Shown here in pieces: positions 48,701 through 58,300 of a DNA stretch of 64,000 nt (position 1 is its first letter; each line of letters starts with the position of its first letter). The notes below the pieces were generated by a model that made no database searches, was not told the DNA's origin, and saw nothing but the letters and a program-made list of their open reading frames with translations. The DNA comes from Rotaria sordida. Lineage: Eukaryota; Rotifera; Eurotatoria; Philodinida; Philodinidae. The stretch covers positions 1 through 64,000 of the forward strand of contig CAJNOL010000487.1 in NCBI GenBank assembly GCA_905250125.1, in the 5' to 3' direction. A program made the translations under genes and the position numbers.

Positions 48701-48985
48701 TTCCCTAAATTCAAAGAACATCGTCGTTTAGCAAGCTCAAAAGTCATAGAAAATAATGACTTAACAACACCACGCATACAAATACTTAAACGAAATCAAA
48801 GTAAAAAAAAACAAAAAGACCGATTAAATTACAAAGTAAAAAAAAAATATTTCATTTATTATTATTTATTTTTAGTTTCCGATCAAACAACAATATCTAT
48901 AACAACTAATAAAGCTTCATCATGTTTTTCGTTATTGTACTTGTCATTTACATTGAATCAAATAATTTTCTATTATCTCACGTAG
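36707..48985 (+). CDS. GPI-anchored three-Ig cell-adhesion protein, IgLON/lachesin-like
   Basis: Exons 36707-36773, 37789-38133, 43537-43833, 48377-48655, 48717-48800 and 48876-48985 join in phase to 393 residues plus stop; all introns are phase 1, as usual for Ig genes. Exon 1 is a signal peptide (MLWKIFICLLFITKTSS). The three Ig domains, one per exon, have Cys48/Trp67/Cys120, Cys163/Trp175/Cys216 and Cys260/Trp272/Cys313. Typical text is DDEGIYICEVNTQP in Ig1 and ARGRPTPYITWFRR in Ig2. The C-terminus ends in a hydrophobic run (CFSLLYLSFTLNQIIFYYLT) with no cytoplasmic tail, which suggests GPI anchoring. Domain number, order and anchor match lachesin and IgLON proteins, which mediate neuronal and septate-junction adhesion. 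Two intronless genes lie in its second and third introns on the same strand. The junction of exons 5 and 6 is the least certain. Confidence 0.85.
38134..39587 (+). other. First part of intron 2 of the Ig gene (upstream of the nested membrane gene)
   Basis: AT-rich, with TATATA tracts near 38560 and 39520. It should contain the promoter of the nested gene at 39588. The only ORF (39049-39234, minus) has no domain. Confidence 0.4.
39588..40496 (+). CDS. Orphan multipass membrane protein nested in the Ig gene
   Basis: A single-exon frame of 302 codons with good coding composition. The start ATG at 39588 has a second in-frame ATG two codons later. Hydrophobic segments lie at about residues 22-45, 57-75, 84-104, 110-132, 159-172, 182-198, 205-224 and 236-257, so seven or eight membrane passes. 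The N-terminus is Ser-rich (SDSEVSSSISS), the C-terminal 45 residues are basic and Ser-rich (KKMAKTRRRQTISSIFSQQ). I see no GPCR motif such as DRY or NPxxY and do not recognise the family. The alternation of helices with His/Tyr pairs (EYYHRFHG) could be of interest. Two AATAAA signals follow at about 40577 and 40600. It lacks introns, unlike its host, which may reflect retroposition or simply an intron-poor family. Confidence 0.75.
   Translation: MTMHGSDSEVSSSISSRADDKIFVIASVVLPILAQAAYIFDVFYYHFIGITDNGYEGLLSSILSVFAYLQYCAPIRSRFLRFFYHLFLWILSAIATLGHLLLCIKKHDKFSIVLYSICGTIDSIYFACLIYCRVFSKDRSVRVHMAIEQRHLFRFISRLEVLLAIFIPVFFDKHLVTLTRDNIAFYILFEFFAEYYHRFHGIRIKSILYIFVVTVTTSVTLEWIHIVKHEVGYEIASSSCELIASCLCYTLIIMQFFPNNFISRKKMAKTRRRQTISSIFSQQTYFSRHSSDSTSEKNVCYF
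40668..41133. mobile_element. Foldback element downstream of the nested membrane gene
   Basis: The left arm (about 40668-40850) and right arm (about 40960-41133) are inverted copies. Landmarks are ATCATTTCTGGTT (left, 40691) against AACCAGAAATGG (right, 41099), and CACCTAAAATAAGGAGA (left, 40753) against TCTCCTTATTCTAGGTG (right, 41035). The spacer is about 110 bp and includes ATCCGGATAGAACGAACGAACG. No coding. Confidence 0.7.
41134..43536 (+). other. Last part of intron 2 of the Ig gene
   Basis: AT-rich, no gene or ordered repeat recognised. The ORFs at 41484-41699 (plus) and 43083-43358 (minus) show no domain. It ends with the acceptor TTTTGAAATAG at 43536. Confidence 0.4.
43834..45331 (+). 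other. Intron 3 of the Ig gene upstream of the nested TGF-beta gene
   Basis: Contains a TATATA tract at about 44665-44683 and two CT-repeat blocks (about 44970-45001 and 45040-45070) a few hundred bases before the TGF-beta ATG. The CT blocks are plausible promoter or 5'UTR tracts. The ORFs that overlap them (44879-45175, both strands) are low-complexity translations. Confidence 0.4.
45332..46879 (+). CDS. TGF-beta superfamily ligand (nine-cysteine type) nested in the Ig gene
   Basis: A single-exon frame of 515 codons. Residues 1-21 are a signal peptide (MASWFIILNIILLLSSSFVQA). The prodomain (about 25-360) is Gln/Asn-rich. A furin-type site RGTR lies at 363-366 (SGRRGTRG), with a second basic cluster HSKKR earlier. 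The mature domain has nine Cys: C377 and C383-C384 (CDPKSPCC), CIGVC at 413-417, CC at 473-474 and CRC at 507-509. The final text NMVVEDCRCG is the classic ending, and the leading C...CC places it nearer TGF-beta/activin/myostatin ligands than BMPs. The segment between CIGVC and CC is long and rich in His, Asn and Thr. The protein would be secreted and act as a dimer through type I/II serine kinase receptors. A TATA-type tract and CT repeats precede it. An AATAAA signal occurs near 47415. Confidence 0.9.
   Translation: MASWFIILNIILLLSSSFVQARFRINSKRRYSMSTIPFIPPSFPFNDNSILNLNDDSLIESTTISSSIKINNQANEQQIEQFTLLLFNRLNLKEPPNVTIQNHDGSGTGIPSSIVKQLEQQTQEQQYMKHIEEMKTYEQQEQKYRDENQATIERAILPSDKISHHTCQRQISIKLNLNEENLRHIDCFYFSKSSFGSATLSTNQIVKQLRIYIKKNYFHINNEYEKRLTSDMFKIYQVFRPTSNDTLLHPFPGFTDTLRLTISQIKQLNDNWLELTIDSNNTQINIQQIYEQFSTAWYGLAINRELQSSRSSFYRRHHSKKRIEHFLRSNDNEDNNKESQEELPYMLVEYGNKNSSSSTSGRRGTRGTNRPRPAQPCDPKSPCCRRPLTIDLDQVGSALDFVIYPRKLDIGECIGVCGASGTSLKHTEVKNAQQKNHPNSAHNLLLLHRNSVHHDRTTTTAKNNQADQQLTHCCSFSRTGGLELLYTTINGGPVIRKYIPNMVVEDCRCGLPATI
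46880..48376 (+). other. TGF-beta 3'UTR and end of intron 3 of the Ig gene
   Basis: T-rich tracts and a short CA repeat near 47254, with a candidate poly(A) signal near 47415. ORFs are low complexity. It ends with the acceptor AAATTCTAG at 48376. Confidence 0.4.
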
Positions 48986-49328
48986 ATGTATTTGTTTTTT
49001 TTTTTTATTGAAATGAATAAACTACAAAGATTATATATATATATATTTACATATTTAGGCCTGATATTCATATTTGTTTTGTTTAAAGTTTAAAATGACA
49101 CTGATTGACGTAAAGAGAGAAATTAATTGTTAGGTTTTTTTTTTCTACAGCTGAATACAAATGTTGTTTTTTCATACAAGTACTTCTGACATACTGCATG
49201 TGTACTTGAATGATTTTGTTTTTTTTCCGGTATAGAAAATTCAAATGAAAAAAAAGACGTCACGTTTAAAAATATGTTTCTGATAAAATGAATATGTTTG
49301 TTTTTAATAATATAACCAATTCGTTTGA
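48986..49328. other. 3' flank of the Ig gene
   Basis: AATAAA near 49016 could be the poly(A) signal of the Ig gene. Nothing else recognised. Confidence 0.35.
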
Positions 49329-51600
49329 TAAAAAACCCTGTCAGGATAAGATGACTATCCATTATTTAAAAAATCATCTATAAAATTTTGTAGAGTAACT
49401 CGTGATACATCGAATGGTACACAAAAAGTTGTATTTTTATTAAGTTTTAACATTCTGAGAAGTCATATACAAAGTAAGAAATATTATATCAATTGTGGGT
49501 AACATGACCATATGTTAAGACTCAGTATGTCTCAAAATCAATCTATATAAAATTTTGTATAAAGTTAATTCAATAGAGTTTTTTTCTTCTGATCTTCAAT
49601 TATGTATATCTGATAATCAGACTTCGTAGCTATTCGTTCCGAATATAAAGAAAAATACAGGACAATTTTTTTCAGTTCTTTTAAGAGACTTGCCAAACAT
49701 TACAATACTCCCAAAAAAATCTTAAATAGGTCATATTCAAAATTGCCAAATAAATTACTGAAAAAAGTGATTCAACAAATTCTAATCCGAAAAAGTCAGT
49801 TCAAACGTAATGATGACTTCTGTTTGTTTTATTAATAACGATTGATTAGTATCTATATGAAAACAATATAAAATAAAAACATAACAAAAAAATATTTGAA
49901 TTTATTTGTATACACAATTTACAAGGAGAAAAATGCAAGTTCAGAATCCCAGCACATCAACACTAGCTGAACACCTTTTAGTGTTGAGCTGGTAAATACG
50001 ATAGAAATTGACGTTATAGAGATACACATGAGAGTCATACTAATTGAATCCTTTTTTTTTCAAAAATAACAACTTTTTTTTTTTTATAAAACCTGCTCAA
50101 ATGATTTTGACGTTGATAAATGCGAATCTACAGGCGATTTTTCGAAATTCTTGAGTTTGATTTTTTTGGTCAATGAAGGTCCCCATTTTAATACAATAGA
50201 TGAATTTAATAAAACTTGGCTCAATCGCGAGAATAGGCTTATACTGACCAAAAAAAAAAAATCAAACTCAAGAATTTCAAGAAACTATCTGTAGATTCGA
50301 GTTCTTCGGTCCCAAAAATGTTTGGACAAGTTTTATTAAGAATTTTTATTCTCGAAAAATATTTTTGTCTTGATCGAAAAATTCGAATTGAATAGTGTGA
50401 CTTTCATCTCTAATTATAACTTCAATTTCTATCTAGTTTTCCAAAACTCTGACCATCTCAGCACTTTTTCAGCAAAATTTGGTGCATAGATGTTGTACTT
50501 ATCCTTTCAACAACTTGTATTATCTGTTTTTTTTATAATTATAGATATTCAATACACATAAAAACGGCGTAAACGATGCTATTCCTTAGGGCAAAGGTGA
50601 TCAACCGTACAACTTTTTCAGAATTTTGTGCTACCAAACCTTATAAAGATATCAATTTATTTTTTTCTGAATCAGAGATGGGCATCGCTCGCGCCCAAAC
50701 AGCAACTATGACTTATGTTTGAGCGATGGTGCTTTAATCATGTCAGCTGTTAGACTCTATTACTAGGAATTTTGAAAAAATATTGTACATCAAACGTTGA
50801 CAAGTTAAGAGAGGGGATTTAATCGTTGCTTTCAAACTCCTGCACGAGAGAGTACGAGAATGAGCTATTACAAAAATTAGACTTGTTTTATTTTGTTCTT
50901 CAGAAACTTAGACTCTGAGTAACGATGTGTGAACAGGGTATGGAGTTCTATTATATTCAATATATGTTACCTTCTCTTATGAGAATTAAAAATTTTGCAT
51001 ACTGCAATATCCACCTTCATCAGGTCGAAAGTGAAAATTTTTTTTCCTATCTTTGAAGGATCTATGTATAACGTAACTTAGAATTCAAAAAATTAGCCCT
51101 TTTTAAGCATTGGTAAGCCGATTTTACTATGACGCATTGCGATTCAGAGTATAATAAATTAGTACGTATATTTATGAAGTTTGGTAGCACGAATTTCCGA
51201 GAAAATTGTACGGTGGAACGTCTTTATCCTAAGGAGTAGTATCAAGGAATTTAAAACATTATAAAAACCAAAAATACTAGAAAAATTTTCGGTATCAATA
51301 AAACTATTGTGAGTATTATTAGATATACACGATTGAAAATCAGAAAAAGATTCTATTAAATTAATTTTAAACCAAATTTTATATAGATTGGTTTGAAGAC
51401 ATATTGATTAATAATATGCGGTTATATTATCTACAATTGATATAATATTCCTTACTTTGTATATGACTTCTCAGAACATTAAAACTTGATGAAAATCCAA
51501 CTTCCTATGTACCATTCGATGCGTTATGAATTGCTCTACAAAACGAGATAGGTGACTTTTCAAATAATGAGTGATCATCTAATCCGACAGAGTCCTTTTA
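49329..51600. mobile_element. Long foldback element with a further inverted repeat nested in its left half
   Basis: The outer arms (about 49329-49615 and 51320-51600) are inverted copies, with landmarks GAGAAGTCATATACAAAGTA (left, 49457) against TACTTTGTATATGACTTCTC (right, 51456) and CATCGAATGGTAC (left, 49412) against GTACCATTCGATG (right, 51510). The inner arms continue at about 50525-50655 and 51178-51295 (TGCTACCAAACCTTATAAA against TTTATGAAGTTTGGTAGCA). About 900 bp (49620-50525) sit only in the left half and carry their own palindrome at about 50120-50300 (AAATTCTTGAGTTTGATTTT against AAAATCAAACTCAAGAATTT). No transposase. Confidence 0.7.
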
Positions 51601-52057
51601 AAGTAGAATGTAATGAAAATATACACTATAGAAATAAGATTTAGTTATGCAAGAATAATCTTCTACAGTTTTCGAAATTCAAATATAATTTACTCTGACA
51701 AAAATGTCAATGATTTTTTTTTCTATATTATTTTCAAAAGTTTATAGATAAAAAAGATCTTGAAATGTTGAATAATGATGGCACTCTTATGTGTATCTAG
51801 AGAATGATATTTTACTTGAAAGTTTTTATTTCTTCAAATATTTATGTCGAAATCAAATAAATTAGGTTTAATATATTCTTGAAACTTATATCTCTGCAGA
51901 AAAAGAACGAAAGTCAATTTTCACCTCAATCGTGTTCCATGGATTCGTGAATCGAATCTAAAACAATAACTAGCAGAGAATAAAACATAAGATTGATAAT
52001 ACTTCTCATATTAAATCAGATTTATTGATTTATATTTCAGAAGTGACTATTACACGT

Positions 52058-54121
52058 CAGTGGCGTAGCCAAGGGAGGGGCAAATGGGCAATTGCCCATT
52101 TCATTTGGAGATTTGCCCATTGTAATTTTTATGCGTCAGTTTTTGCCCATTGAAATTTCACTTTTTCAGAATTGTTTATTTATTTTTGAATTAGATAATA
52201 ACTCATTTTCTTTTCTTCCGTCTGAATCACACATGCATTTTTGCTTGTTCTTTCTGTGAAGCATGAAGAAAAGACTCGCTTCTGGTATTTTCACTAGAGT
52301 TGCTAGATGAAAAACTTAAAAATCAGAAATTCTTGTTTTTAAAATCAGAAAAAAATTAGAATTTTTTCCTGAAATTGGAAACTAATCATAAAGAGTAACT
52401 TTTTGCAAACCAAGAACTATCATGTTGACATACTTGCACAAAAGGCTTCACGTTTTTTTTTGTTTATCGGCTCATACTTTGTTTTTAAAAGCATTTCATA
52501 GTAAAGAAAAACAACACAACCATTATATAGCTTAGAGTAAAAGATCATATACTGTAAGCTTAGGAGATTGATCACAGTTGGATCAAATGAAGACTCTCAC
52601 TATCAAACTAACTAATTAAAAATATGCGCTGCCAGTAGCGTACACACATTGAGAAGAAGTTTCCAGTTTGTTACATGCCCTCACTACTAAATTTCGTCAA
52701 CGCTTAGTTTTCTTTTTTTTTCGTCATGTTTGGATGGGACACAACCATTTACATAAGAAAAAACAATATCATGCATATCAAAAAGCAAATTCAACAAAGT
52801 CTAAGATAATTTTTTTTTTAATTATAAGGATAATAAACAAAAAATTTTAATTGCTGTCAAATTGCTTTTGAATGTGAGTAATATTGCTTCTTTCTACGTC
52901 AATAGTCGTGTTCCATCCAACCATGATGGAAAAAAAAAACTAAAGGTTGATGAAATTTCGTACTGTGGTTACATGACACATTGTAAATATTTTAAAATTT
53001 AAACAATTCTGTCTGTGTACACTATTGTCAGCTCATGTTTTAAACTAGTTGTTCCGTATGTGAGAGCATTCATTTGATGCGACTATGATGAATCTCCTTA
53101 ATTTGCTGCAGCATGGTCTTCAGTTGTTAGTTAATACAAAAAAAAAAAGTCAGGAAAAGACACCTAGTGTCGGATTCTTTTACAAAAACCAAAACTCTGT
53201 TTACGAAAAATATGCACAAAAAGATCATCTATATAAACAATGCAGATCAAAAAATCTTACGAAAAATAATCAAAGTTATAGAACATAACTTCTATATTAT
53301 TTTTCAAGTTTTCCTTCGTTCAAAATTCTTTCAATAAATGTTTTTGAGCTAAAATATGTTTACAAAATCGTTCAAAAAAAAATTGGCATTCACTATTCAG
53401 TTCAGCAACGCAACAATTTACTGATATATTAAAGCACTTAGCAGTGGCTGCAGAACCAAGAAACTACAAGAGATTAAGAAAGGAAAGAAGGTAGCGGAAT
53501 ACGAATCTATAATATTAATGGGTTACACTCGTAATTAATTCCACTAGTACAGCCGCCATCTAAAAACGTCTGGAATTCGACAACAAATCAGAAAAATCAA
53601 AAGATCAGAAAAAAATCAGGAAAATGTTCAAATTTCAGACATTTTCTTGGCTTTTCAGAAGATCTAGCAAGCCTGATTTTAACTGTAAGTTTGGGTGAAC
53701 GTGAGTTCGATTTTATTGAGAAAACACTATCCACGTAAACGTAGAGAAGGATAGATCAAAAAGAAGAGAATTAAGAGAACACACACGAACATATATATGT
53801 CTACACATATATACATCTAGAGTGACATATAGAAGAGAAAGAAGAAATCCAATGGCGTATATGTAGAAATATAAAGGAAAAAAAACCAATATGTGAAATG
53901 ACGTAGTTCGTAGAGAATACGTCTATGTGTGTTGTACAGATACATATTTGAAGAATCCTCAACACTAACTTATGCATTTGTTTTTTTTTTACGTTATTAG
54001 TACTTTGTTGGGTGAAAAAAGTTTTGGCCTATCAATAAAAACCTTGCCCATTTCGCCCATTGGTTTTTTTCGACACAAGAGAAGTTTGCCCATTGGTCTA
54101 AAAATCCTGGTTACGCCGCTG
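52058..54121. mobile_element. Non-autonomous hAT element with perfect 8-bp target duplication
   Basis: The left end is CAGTGGCGTAGCCAAG and the right end CCTGGTTACGCCGCTG, imperfect inverted copies of about 16 bp. TTACACGT directly flanks both sides (52050-52057 and 54122-54129), the 8-bp duplication diagnostic of hAT. Subterminal TTGCCCATT motifs repeat at both ends (at least three on the left within 100 bp, three on the right), like hAT transposase binding sites. The 2064-bp interior has only short frames (52668-52850, 53085-53288) with no BED finger or hATC domain visible, so it depends on a transposase elsewhere. Confidence 0.85.
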
Positions 54122-54129
54122 TTACACGT

Positions 54130-55342
54130 TATATCTGACTGTTCTTAGGAAAATGTAACTTGAATAATAACATGATTTCATATTTTATATTCAAAAAGAC
54201 AGAAAAAAGAAGAGCTGCTATCAGTACTTAACGGATTTATCTTTTGATAGTATATAACACCGTCAAATGATAACAAAAGAATGCCACAGTTCAGAAGAAT
54301 TAGTCCTTATTATTAGCTAGATCTTTTACTGGCAGGTTCATTTTTGTTTTCGTTCTTACCTCACTCTTTCTATTTTATGATAAAATGACTACTAGAATTT
54401 TTAAAATCTTTATAAAAAAGAAAATCCCAAAAAAATATGTTCTAGATGCTACCTTAGGTTCATTATGTAAAATTTCAAATCGAAATGTGAAAATTAATTT
54501 TCTTGGTGTTTGTGATGAAGACCAGAATATTGATAAAAAAATGTCGTATCTCAGCAGTAATAAGCTAAGAGCCCAAACGTTTTTCAAAGTACTGATAGCT
54601 AATTATGATCTACATCATAAACATATTTCCAATTCAAAAGTAATTAAAACCTCGCCTAGAAAAAATAGTCAATTTGTGTCAAAAAAAATCGAAATTGAGA
54701 TAAATGCATGGGAAGATAATTCGATATCTGATCGTTTATAAACGGCATGATTTTTTATTTGGCACCTCGTTGTTTTACTCAAATTTTAATAATTTCCGGC
54801 AACTTTTACTTAAAAAATATACTCTTTTTGTTCTTTCTCTTATAATGCTTCTCTGACCGCACGTACTCCAGAATTCTCGAGAAAGTCTCATTACACCCAA
54901 TTGTTGGTTTTCTTTTTTGTTTGAAAGAGCATGTGAAACTTGAGTGCTCGCTTTTTATAATTATTTAAAAAACAAAAGTACTTCTATAAATAGATGACCA
55001 TTTTTTTTCGTTCTTAAACTTGTCATTCTTTTTCATCTGCATAAAAAGTAAGAATTCAAAGAAAAAGGGCGTGATATTTAAGCACTGCAGCATGATATGC
55101 TCTTTTAAATAAAAATAAAATTAATTCTATGGAATAGTTTAGAAGTTAATTCGATTGTCATTATTAATAATACGAATTCTTTTTCTTCGTCTTTGATAAA
55201 CACAATTATGCCGAATATAGAATAAGAAAAACAACAACTAGAACAAAACTGTACAAGAAAAAAAAAAGCACTGTTATTTAAAAACAATATCATATTCATA
55301 TACATAGTTCAAAAAGAAAAAAAAACAAAAAAATTTTTTTTT
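54130..55342. other. Region between the hAT element and the CAMSAP 3' end
   Basis: A plus ORF at 54385-54741 encodes 118 residues (LDATLGSLCKISNRNVKINF, KIEIEINAWEDNSISDRL) with moderately protein-like composition but no domain I know. It could be a small gene or a relic. The rest is AT-rich and should include the 3'UTR of the CAMSAP gene on the minus strand. Confidence 0.35.
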
Positions 55343-58300
55343 TTAATCAGACGGATTCGGAGGAAGTGTTGTTGTTCGTTTTGCGGCCGCCGATTGTTGA
55401 GTCCAATAATTATTTAATATTGTTATAGCATCACATTGAACACTAAATGATTTAATTGGTACTGGAGAAAATTGTTTTGAGCCATTATTATATTTATAAA
55501 AATTTTCAACCATTGATTCTGTTATTTCACGTGGTCCTTGACCATATAAACGTTCAATGCGTGTTGGTGAATCGGATGTTGCTGCTGTTGAAATAAATGC
55601 ATAAATACCACGAAATTGTAAACGTGAATCACGAAATAAGATAATAAAATGTTTTATTTTTTCTATATGACGTTCAATTTCATCACATACTTGTTCACGT
55701 AAACGATCATTAACACGACCAGCAAGTATAACTTGTGTTAATGCATTTATTATTGTTTGTTTATTACTTTTACCTGATAAAGGTTTAGCTAATGGATAAC
55801 GTGGTTCACTTAATGGAATGAGTGGCAATGGAGGTTCAATTGTTGAACGTGCTGATGAACGTGGTAATGTACGTGAATCAATTTTTGTTGAATGAGAAGG
55901 TGTTTTATTAGAACGTAATTCAGCCATTCGAACAAATGATAATGACGGTGTAGAAATTGTTTCATTTTTATCCAAATTATTAAACATATCTGTAGGAGAT
56001 ACACTATCTATTTGTGTACCAAATGGTGTTATTACTATAGGACCTATGAAGAAAAATATAGTGAATGTAGGTTTTAAGTCTATATTTTGTGACTGTTCCC
56101 TCATAGCAACTAGGAGACAGTGTCAGAGGCCAATATATTTTCCATAGAGAGCAGCAACGAGATAGGCCAATAATCTTTGAGTATGTTTGTATAGTAACAG
56201 AGTTTTACACAGGGGTCAAACTCCTTTCCCAGGGTTTCTTAGCAACGGAAGAAAACTCATTAAACTGATTGTTGACTTTCACTTAGTGATGAGCGGGACC
56301 AATTTCTTTTGGTTCTGGTCAAAAAGAAAATTTTTAGCTTTGGTTTCGCGCTTAGTAATACACATGTACTAACGAAAACTGCGATATTATTTTCCAACAG
56401 TGTCAATGAGTTTGCGACATTTTGTCCGACCCACATGATCTCCCTCTTGAAGATTGATTACGTTTTTTTTAAATTGATATTAATATCATTCATCGACAAA
56501 AGTTTGTCGAAAATAGTTCATGTAGGAAGTACCGATGTTCAAGACTACGAACCCTATTTAAAGATCTGAATCGATGAGTGCGAGTGGGAGAATGTTAGAT
56601 TAGTTCGTCGTATCCAATGCCACCTACAAAATATTTTATACAGAAAAGAGTGGCAGTGTAAGTAGGTATGAGTAGTCCTCACTCATGGGTGGATACAACT
56701 GCGCAGCGGTGGGCACTCGTGGGCGAATGTGGCTGGGCACCATTGAGCGAGGGTGGGTAGACATCGGTGGATAGTAGTGCTCGCAATTACTCAGTACTCT
56801 CGACAGGTAGCCACAGGTACTCGCCCTCCTTCACCCAGCGCTTCCTACTGATGTGCATCGATGTCCACCACGGCCCTCAGGTACCCAGTGCTCTTTAGTC
56901 GTCTATACACTCGGGTTGAGGTTACGCACGTTCAGTCCCGCTGGTTCATGCCAACACACACTGGCATCCTCGCCCGTGGAATATAAGGCAACCAGCCTCA
57001 TGCACTATCTTTCATAGGCAATGTGCATTGAGAAAACTGATATCAGGTTTGAAGGGTGTATTGTCGACGAATGATATGCAATTCTTTTAATTCACTAATG
57101 TTTCGTCTGTTCTAGACGTTTATGTGTTCGACAACTCTGTTCTTTACGAAAAAAAAAAAGATTAGTTTTACTATCAAAATTGTAAGTGATCTTTACTCAA
57201 TAATTTTCACATAAATTTTTAGAATACATGAGTTGTGAGCATATAATATTTGACGTAAGTTTTGCATGATCATAAAAGATTATCACTTCTAATGAAAAAG
57301 TTTTAGTTTCGATTTCGACAGCATCTTGTCCGTGTATACTTTGACTGATCATTTTTTTTTTTGATAAAATCTGATATGTTCATATAAAAAACAAATATTT
57401 ACCGGTTTGTCTTCTTTCAATCGGAGGTTTTTGTATTATTGTAGTAGTTGAACTTTTCGGTCTCATTTTAATAATTGGATGTTCACCATTAGTATGATCA
57501 TTCGTATTTGATGAATTTTTTTCTTTTTTCATTAAATATTGTCGAAAAATTTCATCTCGTCTTTGTTCACGTTCAAGTTTTTTTGCTGAATCTTCATTAT
57601 CTTTTTTTTGTCGTTCATTATCACGTTTTAAATTTTCAGTTTCTCTCATTTGACGTCGTTGTTCATATGCTTCTAGACGTTGTTGTTGTCGTTGTAAAAC
57701 TAATTCACGTTTACGTTCCATTTCAATAGCTGTCGATACTGATGGATTATCAATTATTTCAAGTGTTAAACCATTTGTTTTATGAGTTTTTTCAATTTTA
57801 GATGATTCATCTTGTTGTTCACGAGGTGTTGATGATGATATTCGTCGTGGAAATGTCATTGATCTTGTTGAAAATGTTGCATTACGAGATATATTACCAC
57901 CATTTGCATTAACTACTTGATTATGTATTTCTTCTTGTTTTACTGATAAACTTGTTATTACCTATAAGAAACAAAAAAACAACATCAAGATTTTTAATTT
58001 CTAAATTTTATATTGTTAAGTTAAATTTTTATAGAAATGTAATTAATTATTTAAATATTAATCATTGAAATAAATGATAGACAAAAAAAAAAAGCTCATA
58101 ATTTTCAATTATCTAGAGAGAAGATAACGGAAAATTAGCATTAGTCAACTAATTCCCAAGAGATTTTATAATACTTGATAAAATCACACTTTTCTCTAGT
58201 TTATTATTTCGATTGACAATAGTCAAAAAATACAACGAGAATATAAATAATTGCAAAAAAAAAAATTTTTTTTCAATACTTCCGGAAAAACTATAAGTTC

